Below, piece by piece: positions 1 to 6,998 of a DNA stretch of 7,028 bases. Each line of letters starts with the position of its first letter. Within the stretch, counting starts at the first letter, position 1. Location of the stretch: contig JAQCHR010000191.1 in the NCBI GenBank assembly GCA_027619655.1, positions 1-7,028 of the forward strand. The letters are read 5' to 3'. The position numbers and the translations under genes are program-made. This DNA comes from Pseudomonadota bacterium. Lineage in GTDB: Bacteria; Pseudomonadota; Alphaproteobacteria; UBA8366; GCA-2717185. The notes beneath the pieces were generated by a model that worked only from the letters and a program-made list of their open reading frames with translations, was not told where the DNA came from and ran no database searches.

Positions 1-269
1 CCGTAAAACAGGCCGCGGTGGCGGAATCCGGGCGGGAACGGGGCTATTCCTGCCATGATTTTACCGATCCGCCGGGGCGGGAATGGAACGATTTCGTCCA
101 TGCGACGAATGAACTGGTGACGGTGCTGGAAGGGCGGCTGGAACTGACGCTGGGTGGCGACAGGGTCGTTGTCGGGCCGGGCGACGAGGTGTTCATTCCG
201 CGCGAGGTGCGGCATTCGGTGAAGAACATAAACGGCGGCACGACCCGCTGGCTGTTCGGCTACGACTGA
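1..269 (+). CDS. Cupin-domain protein, 5' end outside the window
   Basis: The frame is open from the left edge (first full codon at base 3) to TGA at 267-269. A GTG at 18-20 could start an 83-residue protein. However, the residues before it read as coherent protein, so the true start probably lies just upstream of the window. Counting from the GTG, the first cupin motif is around residues 28-39 (His28, then ELVTVLEG), without the classical HxH pair. The second motif is at 52-70 (GPGDEVFIP, His66, Asn70), and the protein ends in a WLFGYD tail. This fits a small single-domain beta-barrel cupin of about 95-110 residues. Cupins bind metals or small ligands, or act as enzymes or sensors; nothing here fixes the substrate. 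It converges on the glucan operon and overlaps its last gene by 10 bases, so it probably belongs to a different transcription unit. Confidence 0.85.
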   Translation, partial: VKQAAVAESGRERGYSCHDFTDPPGREWNDFVHATNELVTVLEGRLELTLGGDRVVVGPGDEVFIPREVRHSVKNINGGTTRWLFGYD

Positions 270-1528
270 TCCGAAACCAGCGCGTCGCGGACCGCCGCTA
301 CCACGCCGGGCCAGTCGCCCGCGGCCTTCTGGCGGAACAGCCGCATCGTCGGGTACCAGGGCGTATCCGCCCGGTCGCGCATCCAGCGCCAGTCGGCGGC
401 AAAGGGCAGCAGCACCCAGACCGGTTTCCCCAGCGCGCCGGCCAGATGGGCCAGTGACGTATCGACGGTAACCACCAGGTCCAGGGATTCGACGAAGGCC
501 GCGGTTTCGGAAAAATTCTCCGGCAGGCGGCTGAAATCATCGGCCAGGCGTTTGCCGAACGCCGGGGCGGGCGGGTGTTTCGCCGTATTCTTCTGCAGGC
601 TGAACAGATGCAGGCCCGCGATGTCCAGCAGCGGCGCCAGATAACCGCAATCCATCGACCGCTGCGAATCCTGCGGATGGCTCGGCCGTCCGGCCCAGCA
701 CAGCCCGGTTTTCCGGCCGTCATCCGGCAGCGCTTTCCGCCAGGCTGCAACCCGATCCGGGGGGGCGGCGAGATAGGGAATACCGGCGGGAATGGAGTCG
801 GCAGTAATGCCGAACAGGCCGGGCAGGCTCATCAGGTGGGCATGGCAGTCGAAGGCATCCGCCGGGACGGGGCCGTCTTCCATCGCGCGCAGGGTCACCC
901 CCCTGGCAAGCGGCGCGAGGATCGGCAGGAGTTCCGCCGGCGCTTCGAAGATCACCGGTCCGCCGCAGGCGGCGGCGCGGGGCAGGAACCGGGCGAACTG
1001 CATCATGTCGCCATAGCCCTGTTCCGCGGTGACCAGCAGGCGGCGGCCCGCCAACGGGGTGCCGGTCCAGCGCGGCGCGTCGTACCGGCGCAGCTTCATC
1101 GACGGCATGGCGATGCGGTGTTCGTATTCGGACCATCCCGCCGCGAAATCGCCCATGGCCAGCAGCGCCATGCCCCGGTGGTAGCGGGCCTGCGCTGGAT
1201 CCGGCGTTAGGTTGGCGGCGCTTTGGAAAGCGCCGGCGGCCTTTGCCGGATCGCCGAGGTCATAGAAGGCCTGGCCGAGCCCGTTCCAGGCGCTGGCGAT
1301 GGTCGGGTCCTCGTTGATTGCCCGGTTGAAGCTGCGCCGGGCTGCCGCCGCATCGCCGAGGCCCAGCAGCGCCAGGCCCCGGTTGGTCAGCAGGACAGGA
1401 TCGTCCGGTGCGGCCTGCAACCCCGCATCGCATAGCGTCAGCGCGCCCGCGTGATCGCCCGCGTTAATTCGTTGCGCCACGCGCTGCGGAAGCGCGCTCG
1501 GGTTCGGCGTTAACCGGCGTTGCATCAT
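260..1528 (-). CDS. TPR-repeat protein with GT9/GT41-like glycosyltransferase domain
   Basis: The protein has 422 residues and is probably cytoplasmic, as no signal peptide or membrane segment is visible. Residues about 14-140 form three to four tetratricopeptide repeats (for example 46-79, 80-113 and 114-140). They are followed by the linker GWSEYEHR and PRWTGTPLAGRRLL, typical of bacterial TPR-glycosyltransferases. The catalytic half shows AEQGYGDMMQFARFLP (168-183), GLCWAGRPSHPQDSQRS (275-291), FSLQK (309-313), and the C-terminal donor-site-like block DLVVTVDTSLAHLAGALGKP (350-369) followed by DWRWMRDR. These are hallmarks of GT-B enzymes related to heptosyltransferases (GT9) and O-GlcNAc transferases (GT41). 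Donor and acceptor cannot be read from sequence. The start is ATG at 1528 (a second ATG follows at 1525), overlapping the synthase gene by 65 bases without a clear ribosome site. A GTG at 1480 is a shorter alternative that would still nearly preserve the repeats. It is the last gene of the operon, translationally linked to glucan synthesis. Confidence 0.88.
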   Translation of the reverse strand: MMQRRLTPNPSALPQRVAQRINAGDHAGALTLCDAGLQAAPDDPVLLTNRGLALLGLGDAAAARRSFNRAINEDPTIASAWNGLGQAFYDLGDPAKAAGAFQSAANLTPDPAQARYHRGMALLAMGDFAAGWSEYEHRIAMPSMKLRRYDAPRWTGTPLAGRRLLVTAEQGYGDMMQFARFLPRAAACGGPVIFEAPAELLPILAPLARGVTLRAMEDGPVPADAFDCHAHLMSLPGLFGITADSIPAGIPYLAAPPDRVAAWRKALPDDGRKTGLCWAGRPSHPQDSQRSMDCGYLAPLLDIAGLHLFSLQKNTAKHPPAPAFGKRLADDFSRLPENFSETAAFVESLDLVVTVDTSLAHLAGALGKPVWVLLPFAADWRWMRDRADTPWYPTMRLFRQKAAGDWPGVVAAVRDALVSDQS

Positions 1529-4118
1529 GCGGCAAGTTTAGCAAACCGTCGCTGGACTTGTCGCGGGTTGCGCTGGTCGCGGTGGCGTTGATGACCGTCA
1601 GCGCCAGCGCCGCCGCATACGGCAGCGCCATCACGCACAGCGCGGCGAGCCAGAGGCCGTCCGCCAGTTCGAGCGGAGCCCGCATGACGGCGTACAGGAT
1701 CGCGGCGCCGGTCAGCATGGCCAGCAGGAAGGTTTCCTCGTCCGCCATGGTGATGGCCTGGAATAGCTGCGGGCCGCTTCGCTTCTTCGGCGTGCGCTGG
1801 TAGGGGCAGCCGGAGGTCACGAGGCCCTGCAGAACCGCCTTTGCGACCGTATGGTTCAAGGCCAGGCCGGCCAGCGCCGCGCCCCAGCGATTCTGCGCCG
1901 TACAGGCAACGGTGCGCCGGTAGAGAAAGAGGACCCGCCACTGCCGGAAGATGAACGCGCCCAGCGCCGGGACAAGAACGACGACCGGCGGGGTATCCAT
2001 GTCGCGCATGGTCGCCAGCAGAACGGTCCAGACTAGGGCCGCGACGGTGAAGATCAGCCCGGCGGCGTCGGTCAGCCAGGGCAGCCATCCCGCGACATAA
2101 TGGAAACGCTGCGCCGGGGTCAGTTTCGTGTTGCCGCCGGTCAGGAACCAGCGCCAATGGCGCTTCATGATCTGGACTGCGCCATAGGCCCAGCGCAGCC
2201 GCTGCATTTTATATGCACGCATAGTATCCGGCATAACGCCCTTGCCGTAACTCCGCGCGGTATAGGCGGATTTCCAGCCCAGACTGGCCAGTTGCAGGCC
2301 GAGTTCAGCATCTTCGGTAATGCACCATTCGGCCCAGCCGCCGGCTTGGCGCAGGGCGGTTTGGCGGACCATCGTCATAGTGCCGTGCTGGATGATCGCG
2401 TCGGCTTCGTTCCGCCGCACCATGCCGATATGGAAGAATCCCTTGTATTCCCAGTAGCAGCTGGCCTTGAAGCGGTTTTCCGCCAGGTCGCTGTAATCCT
2501 GCGGCGCCTGAACCAGCCCGATTTCCGGGTCGGCGAAATGCGGCGTGAGGTCCGCCAGCCAGTTGCTGGCGACGACATAGTCGCTGTCGATCACCGCGAT
2601 AATCTCGGCTTCTGGCGCGGTTTCGGAAAGCGCTAGGTTCAGCGCGCCAGCCTTGTAGCCGGGCAGGGTGTCGCGGTGAATGAACCGGAAGCGGCTGCCC
2701 AGAACCTGGCAATAGGCCTCGACCGGTTTCCACATCGCCGGGTCGGGGGTGTTGTTATCGACGACGATCACCTCGAAATTGGGGTAATCGAGCGCGGCGA
2801 GTGCGGAAAGCGTCCGCCGGACCATTTCCGGCGGTTCCTTGCAGATGGCGACATGGATCGACACCATCCGCGGCCTGGCTTCGGGCCGGCCCGGGCCGAA
2901 ATGGCGTTGCATGTCGCCGTTCCACAACAGGTCGCTGGCTTCTAGGCCGTCGATGAAGACGCCCACCAGCAGGAACAGTGCCGAGGCCAGCAGCACGCCC
3001 CACAATACCGACTGCGCGACCGTAAGATACAGGCCTGCCATGGTCATGAGCAGCAGGACCAGCATGGTAGCGGTTGCATATGAGTTAACACTGGTCAGCA
3101 CCATGCCGCCCAGCTGCAAGTCCGGTCGGCGGGCCATGTAGGCGGCCGCGGGCAGAAGACCAAGCAGCGCCGCCAGTTGCGCCCAATGGAGCCAGTTGTC
3201 ATTTTCGAGAACAGGGCCGGACCATGAAAACTTTAGCTGCCGGTCGGCGTCGAAAATGCCCCAGTAACCGCCGGCCAGCCCTTCCGGGCTGACTTTCCAG
3301 GGCTGGTCGAATGCTTCAATGATGTAGTAATCGAGGTTGCGTGCGGCGGCGGCATTTGCGAACTGGCGCAGAAACGTCACCTGCAATATGCGGCTGGCCT
3401 CGGCCTGCTGGTTCTTCCGGCCCTTGCTCGGCCAACCGGTTTCGGTCAGGACGATGTGTTTGCCCGGATATGCCGCTTTGACTTCCGCCAGCCGGGCGAA
3501 GGTGTAACGGACGGCTTCTTCGGCCGGGATCCCTTCCCAGTATGGCAGGACCTGGACGCCGATGAAATCGACCGCCGCGGCCAGTGCCGGATTGGCCAGC
3601 CAGATATCCCAGGTTTCCGCGGTGCTGACGGGAATGCGGGTGCGGCTTCGGACCCGATTGATTTCGACGATCAGCGCCTCGGGCGAAATGTCCTTGCGGA
3701 GCAGCGATTCGTTGCCAACCAGGACGCGCCGGACATTGCTTTCATGCTGGGCAATCTGGATCAGGTTGTCGGTTTCGCGCCGGTTGCTTTCCTTGTCGGG
3801 ACCGATCCAGGCGCCCGGCATGACGCTGAGCCCCCGATCGGCAGCCATCGACGGAATGTCGCGCAACACGCCATCGACGCTGTATGTCCTTATCGCGGTC
3901 GTCTGGCCGCGCAGGAGGTCGAGATCGCGGCCGATCATCTCGGCGGTTGGCATGTCTCCGTCAACCGGGTCCTGCCCGGCGCCATAGGGGCTGTATGACA
4001 GGCCGGTTAGCGTGCCACCGGTCCAGTCCGGCGCGGTGGCGGGCTGGTTCACGAATGACCAGGTGGCCAGGCTGGCCACGGTTGCGATCAACAAAACCAG
4101 ATACGAAATGTACTTCAA
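1464..4118 (-). CDS. Membrane beta-glucan synthase: GH17 domain fused to GT2 glycosyltransferase (NdvB-like)
   Basis: The protein has 884 residues counted from TTG at 4118-4116. Residues 2-24 form one membrane anchor. About 35-305 is a GH17 glucanase/transglycosylase domain with the presumed acid/base in VGNE (Glu137) and the nucleophile in LTETGWPS (Glu226). Three membrane helices follow (about 312-330, 344-366, 369-391). The GT2 domain spans about 418-670 with all four expected motifs: VDNN (Asp454), DSD (511-513), TED (601-603) and QRLRW (639-643). C-terminal helices lie near 672-703, 711-727, 795-812 and 818-845, with a YQRTPK segment near 773-778. The topology is consistent: GH17 in the periplasm, GT2 in the cytoplasm. 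The family is known from beta-1,3/1,6-glucan synthesis (NdvB-type proteins of Bradyrhizobium and Pseudomonas aeruginosa); linkage here is inferred. The frame stays open to an ATG at 4298, but those 60 extra residues lie inside the upstream gene and do not resemble a leader, whereas the TTG immediately precedes a proper anchor helix. Confidence 0.9.
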   Translation of the reverse strand: MKYISYLVLLIATVASLATWSFVNQPATAPDWTGGTLTGLSYSPYGAGQDPVDGDMPTAEMIGRDLDLLRGQTTAIRTYSVDGVLRDIPSMAADRGLSVMPGAWIGPDKESNRRETDNLIQIAQHESNVRRVLVGNESLLRKDISPEALIVEINRVRSRTRIPVSTAETWDIWLANPALAAAVDFIGVQVLPYWEGIPAEEAVRYTFARLAEVKAAYPGKHIVLTETGWPSKGRKNQQAEASRILQVTFLRQFANAAAARNLDYYIIEAFDQPWKVSPEGLAGGYWGIFDADRQLKFSWSGPVLENDNWLHWAQLAALLGLLPAAAYMARRPDLQLGGMVLTSVNSYATATMLVLLLMTMAGLYLTVAQSVLWGVLLASALFLLVGVFIDGLEASDLLWNGDMQRHFGPGRPEARPRMVSIHVAICKEPPEMVRRTLSALAALDYPNFEVIVVDNNTPDPAMWKPVEAYCQVLGSRFRFIHRDTLPGYKAGALNLALSETAPEAEIIAVIDSDYVVASNWLADLTPHFADPEIGLVQAPQDYSDLAENRFKASCYWEYKGFFHIGMVRRNEADAIIQHGTMTMVRQTALRQAGGWAEWCITEDAELGLQLASLGWKSAYTARSYGKGVMPDTMRAYKMQRLRWAYGAVQIMKRHWRWFLTGGNTKLTPAQRFHYVAGWLPWLTDAAGLIFTVAALVWTVLLATMRDMDTPPVVVLVPALGAFIFRQWRVLFLYRRTVACTAQNRWGAALAGLALNHTVAKAVLQGLVTSGCPYQRTPKKRSGPQLFQAITMADEETFLLAMLTGAAILYAVMRAPLELADGLWLAALCVMALPYAAALALTVINATATSATRDKSSDGLLNLPHDATPVNAEPERASAARGATN

Positions 4119-5728
4119 TTGCGCAAGGCTCCCGCCAGACGCGGGGACGAATCCAGCGCGTGCAGCAGCAGATGGTTCAGCGCATCCATGCGCATTAATG
4201 CCGGCGGTGCCGGGGTGAGGCCGGTTTGGAACCCGGCAGTGGCAAAGCGCTGGAGAATGGCGCTGTTGCGCGAGAAAATATGGACCGGCACCGCCCATGA
4301 GGCGTCTGTGCCGCTGACTGCTGCGGGCGGCTGGTGGTCGCCCAGAACGACCATCAGCGCGTCATCGGGCGCCCGGTTTTCCACGAAGCCGCCCAGCATC
4401 TGAAGGTTGTACCGGATGGCCCGCAGATACGCGGGCGCCAGATTCTGCCAGTCCGGCATCATCGCCAGGGCGGCATCCGCATCCGCCTGGTCAAACGGCG
4501 TTGCTGCGGCAAGGCGCGACCAGTCCGGTTGATAGGGCGGCGTCGGTCCGAACGGCATATGGCTCATGACGGATGCATAGGTCAGGAACAGCGGCTTCCG
4601 GTCGCCGCGACTGATTTCCGCATGATGGAAGGCTTCCAGGCTGGCCTGGTCGGGAATTTCCCACCAGCCGAAACGCGGGCCGCGATAGGGAATGTCCTGC
4701 GCCTGAAGGACTGAATCAAAACCCATTGCCGCACCTTCCGGCCATTCCTGCCTGATGCCGGGAAACAGCGCCACCGTACGGTACCCCGCCTGCCGGAAGC
4801 GATCGACCAGCGTTTCCGGCGGGACAGCCAGAAACATCCGGTACTCGGGCTGCTGGGTGATCCAGTCGCCAGTCAGCAGCGTCGTATGGGCGAGCCAGGA
4901 GCCCCCGCCGAATGTCGGGGAATCGACAAGCGCCGATACGGCCTTCCAGCCGGTTTTCGCCAGTACGGCGTCCAGATCCTTGTAATCGCCCGCCAGCGCG
5001 GATCGCATCTCCGGCCGGTCATGGACGATGGCGCCATAGGATTCGATAAAGATGGTATAGACGTCGCCACCCCCGGTCCGCGCGAGATCCGAGGGCGGCA
5101 TGACGGTGGGCTGGCTGTCGCTTGCCTGGTTCGCCTTGATCAGGAAATTTGCCTGCGCCGCATAAACCGGCATTACCGGCGCCGCATAGGCGGCTTCCGT
5201 ACCTGTATGGATGCCGGCGGCATTTCCCAGATACAGAACGACTGCCAGGGCCGAGGCGGCGCCGAGGCCGCGCCGCAGCCCCGTAACCGGCATGGCCGCA
5301 AGGATGCCGGCGACAGCCAGCCGGATGACCAGGAAAAGGGCAATGAGGCCCGCAACGATGCCGCCGGCCAGCGCCATGACCTGCCAGGCCGGCGCGCTTT
5401 CGGCGATCATGGCGGCAACCGCCGGCACGTGGCGGGCGTCCCAGTACAGGTCGATCCGCCTGCCGAACAGTGCCGGCGCCGTGATATCCGCGTAGCGACC
5501 GATGACGAGCAAAAAAAGGAACACGGCGATGACCCTGCCGGCGGATTTGCCCGGCAGTCTGTGAAATTCCGCTGCGAGCACAAAAACGCACAGCAGAACG
5601 GCGATTTCGATGGAAATTTCCGAAGTAACGCGGACCAAGGGCGTGGGCCAGACATTCTGCAGGGTGAGCAAAACGTTCAAAAAGGCCGCGCTGGCGGCCA
5701 TGCCCAGAAAAATACGAGACACTTTCAT
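4115..5728 (-). CDS. Membrane-anchored sulfatase / phosphoglycerol-transferase-like enzyme (LtaS/OpgB superfamily)
   Basis: The protein has 537 residues. The N-terminal third contains five likely membrane helices (about 5-25, 34-53, 64-82, 115-140, 156-172), the arrangement seen in lipoteichoic-acid synthase-type enzymes, with the catalytic domain outside the cytoplasm from about 220. That domain has sulfatase/alkaline-phosphatase superfamily marks: IFIESYG (Glu229, metal ligand), SPTFGGGSWLAHTTLLTG at 270-287 (region of the nucleophile; whether Ser277, Thr282 or Thr283 acts is not clear), MSHMPF (His390) and VVLGDHQPP (Asp464-His465, metal ligands). Such proteins transfer phosphoglycerol or a similar group from a lipid donor, or hydrolyse sulfate or phosphate esters. 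Being first in an operon with a glucan synthase, it most plausibly decorates the exported glucan, as OpgB does for periplasmic glucans (inference). The ATG at 5728 has no strong ribosome site. Its TGA stop overlaps the next gene's TTG start in the tetranucleotide TTGA, implying translational coupling. Confidence 0.87.
   Translation of the reverse strand: MKVSRIFLGMAASAAFLNVLLTLQNVWPTPLVRVTSEISIEIAVLLCVFVLAAEFHRLPGKSAGRVIAVFLFLLVIGRYADITAPALFGRRIDLYWDARHVPAVAAMIAESAPAWQVMALAGGIVAGLIALFLVIRLAVAGILAAMPVTGLRRGLGAASALAVVLYLGNAAGIHTGTEAAYAAPVMPVYAAQANFLIKANQASDSQPTVMPPSDLARTGGGDVYTIFIESYGAIVHDRPEMRSALAGDYKDLDAVLAKTGWKAVSALVDSPTFGGGSWLAHTTLLTGDWITQQPEYRMFLAVPPETLVDRFRQAGYRTVALFPGIRQEWPEGAAMGFDSVLQAQDIPYRGPRFGWWEIPDQASLEAFHHAEISRGDRKPLFLTYASVMSHMPFGPTPPYQPDWSRLAAATPFDQADADAALAMMPDWQNLAPAYLRAIRYNLQMLGGFVENRAPDDALMVVLGDHQPPAAVSGTDASWAVPVHIFSRNSAILQRFATAGFQTGLTPAPPALMRMDALNHLLLHALDSSPRLAGALRN
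4129..4133 (-). promoter_or_regulatory. Probable ribosome binding site of the glucan synthase
   Basis: On the minus strand this reads GGGAG, ending 10 bases before the TTG at 4118. The spacing is slightly long. It lies inside the end of the upstream gene and supports the TTG start, together with the TTGA stop/start overlap at 4118-4115. Re-initiation by ribosomes finishing the upstream gene may matter more than this site. Confidence 0.45.
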
Positions 5729-5823
5729 ACCAGTCGGTCTACCGGGTCATCCCTGCAGATCGCCGTGTCGGTTCAGCATTCTCAAGGCACCAGGATTACT
5801 TCGTTCAATTCTTGCAGGTGCAG

Positions 5824-5875
5824 CGCCAGTGGCGATGTTCCGCGCGAACATGTAGCGACAAATCTTGATATTGTC
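5824..5875. promoter_or_regulatory. Cluster of three short dyads, candidate operator of the glucan operon
   Basis: Three inverted repeats follow each other within 52 bases. CGCCA-G-TGGCG is at 5824-5834. It abuts ATGTTC-CGCGC-GAACAT at 5835-5851. GACAA-N9-TTGTC follows at 5857-5875. The arms are perfect but short (5, 6 and 5 bases). They lie about 95-150 bases upstream of the operon's first ATG, where regulator binding would be expected. No regulator family is identified by these sequences. Confidence 0.4.
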
Positions 5876-6001
5876 CCTTCCTATTTCAAACCCCAGCATA
5901 ACATTTTTTTAAAGCATGCCATAAGCTTGGTTAATATGGGAAAATTTTGCCTGAATTGCTTATGTTCACCCAAATGGGGGGCGGCTTTGCCGGCAGTTTC
6001 A

Positions 6002-6007
6002 TATAAT
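6002..6007 (+). promoter_or_regulatory. Candidate -10 box of the FecR-domain gene promoter
   Basis: This is an exact TATAAT in the AT-rich core, 85 bases upstream of the ATG at 6093. It would give a transcript leader of roughly 80 bases. No good -35 hexamer sits 16-18 bases upstream (that stretch is G-rich), and no extended -10 TG is present. If used, it may therefore need an activator. Confidence 0.35.
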
Positions 6008-6078
6008 GTTAAAGCGTGTGGACTCACCCCCGGATCGTAATATACAAGAACCTCATGGGTCTGGGGCATAACGGCCAC

Positions 6079-6084
6079 GGGGAG
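6079..6084 (+). promoter_or_regulatory. Ribosome binding site of the FecR-domain gene
   Basis: GGGGAG lies 8 bases before the ATG at 6093 and is the best Shine-Dalgarno match seen in front of any gene in the window. It decides between this ATG and another at 6088, which is out of frame and too close. Flanking GGCCA (6073-6077) and TGGCC (6094-6098) could pair and partly hide the site; this pairing is speculative. Confidence 0.65.
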
Positions 6085-6092
6085 ACCATGGC

Positions 6093-6998
6093 ATGGCCTA
6101 TCGCACGCCCGACGATGCGGCGGGACCTTCGGGGCGCGCTCCGCTAGACGGTGGTGCTGGCGCAAGGGAATTGTCTGCTTTCGTCGCGTCCGCTGATGCG
6201 CCGGTAATGCTGCCCAGCGGGCAGTTCGCGAGCGATGCGGCGTATCGGCAGCAGGGCGACGACCTTGTCCTGACCGCACCCGATGGTAAAACGATTGTCG
6301 TCGAAGGCTATTTCCGACTCGACCCGCCACCCGACCTCCTGACGCCGGAAGGCGGCCGGCTGACCCCGGCCATGGTCGATTCCTTCACCCCGTCCGAAGC
6401 GCTTGGCCAGTACGCCCAGGCCGGTCAACTGGCGCAGGCCGCCGAACCCATCGGCCAGGTCAGCGAGTTATCCGGTAGCGTTTTCGCGGTGCGGGCCGAC
6501 GGCACGCGGGTGCAGCTTGCGGCAGGCGACGCGGTATTCCAGGGCGATGTGGTCGAAACCGCCGCCGGCGGCGCGATCAACATGATCTTCGTGGACAACA
6601 CGACCTTTGCGCTGGGCGCGGATGCGCGCCTGGCGCTGGACGAGATGGTCTACAACCCGGCGACCCAGTCCGGTTCGTCGTCTTTTTCGGTGCTCAAGGG
6701 CGTCTTCGTCTTCGTCAGCGGGCAGATTGCGCAGACCGACAATACCCAGATGACGGTGACGACCCCGGTCGCCACCATCGGCATTCGCGGTACCAAGGTC
6801 GCGGGCGATGTGCGCCCAGCGGGCGAGGAAAGCCGGTTCACGGTCATCGACGGCGAGATCGCGATCAGCACCCAGGGCGGCACGGTGGTGATGAGCCAGG
6901 CCAACGCCACTAAGGTCATCACCAATTTCCTGGCCCCGCCAAGCCCGCCGGTGGTCTACACTGTCCGCCATCAGCGCCCATGGAACTGTTTAACGTGA
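6093..6998 (+). CDS. FecR-domain protein, N-terminal module of a large surface protein type; 3' end doubtful
   Basis: There are 301 codons from ATG, after a good ribosome site. Residues about 30-115 resemble the leader of large secreted bacterial surface proteins (VMLPSGQFAS, then a VVEGYF segment). From about 120 to 275 is a FecR domain: GSVFAVRADGTRVQLAAGD, GDVVETAAGG, INMIFVDNTTFALG, FSVLKGVFVFVSGQI and the signature TTPVATIGIRGTKV (223-236). No membrane helix or Sec signal is visible. Such modules usually head proteins of many hundreds to thousands of residues, often with repeats and type I secretion. Here the frame ends soon after a proline-rich APPSPPVVYT (281-290) with an unlike tail (VRHQRPWNCLT). 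The other two frames hold protein-like pieces there, so the gene may be frameshifted or truncated at the sequence end rather than truly 301 residues long. It is transcribed away from the glucan operon; a biofilm or adhesion role is inferred. Confidence 0.8.
   Translation: MAYRTPDDAAGPSGRAPLDGGAGARELSAFVASADAPVMLPSGQFASDAAYRQQGDDLVLTAPDGKTIVVEGYFRLDPPPDLLTPEGGRLTPAMVDSFTPSEALGQYAQAGQLAQAAEPIGQVSELSGSVFAVRADGTRVQLAAGDAVFQGDVVETAAGGAINMIFVDNTTFALGADARLALDEMVYNPATQSGSSSFSVLKGVFVFVSGQIAQTDNTQMTVTTPVATIGIRGTKVAGDVRPAGEESRFTVIDGEIAISTQGGTVVMSQANATKVITNFLAPPSPPVVYTVRHQRPWNCLT

Larger units (their letters stand above)
5729..6092. other. Divergent intergenic region with AT-rich core
   Basis: These 364 bases separate the minus-strand glucan operon from the plus-strand FecR-domain gene and must carry the promoters for both. 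From about 5860 to 6060 the sequence is much richer in A and T than the neighbouring genes, with a run of seven T followed by AAA at 5904-5913 and the palindrome AAAATTTT at 5941-5948. The operon-proximal part holds a dyad cluster and the gene-proximal part a TATAAT box (listed separately). No convincing small gene was found: a 62-codon minus-strand frame at 6069-5881 lacks a ribosome site and is probably chance. Confidence 0.7.

Noticed and set aside
4119..4298. Extra 60 N-terminal codons of the glucan synthase frame, from ATG 4298
   Set aside because: The stretch lies wholly inside the upstream sulfatase-family gene, has no leader character, and a better TTG start sits directly before the anchor helix.
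5835..5851. LexA-type SOS box suggested by GTTC and GAAC halves
   Set aside because: The known alphaproteobacterial LexA site is a direct repeat, GTTC-N7-GTTC; here the halves are inverted with 5 bases between them.
5909..5934. CtrA binding site from two TTAA half-sites
   Set aside because: The half-sites are 18 bases apart rather than 7, so the motif does not fit.
5987..6007. TTGCCG as the -35 partner of TATAAT
   Set aside because: Only 9 bases separate the two hexamers, far short of the usual 16-18.
4886..6040. Long plus-strand open frame of 384 codons
   Set aside because: It is antisense to the sulfatase-family gene, is rich in Arg, Gly and Gln as expected of a GC-rich shadow frame, and matches no recognisable domain.
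5881..6069. Minus-strand intergenic frame of 62 codons
   Set aside because: No ribosome site precedes its ATG, and it spans the AT-rich control region and the TATAAT box. Chance is the simpler explanation.
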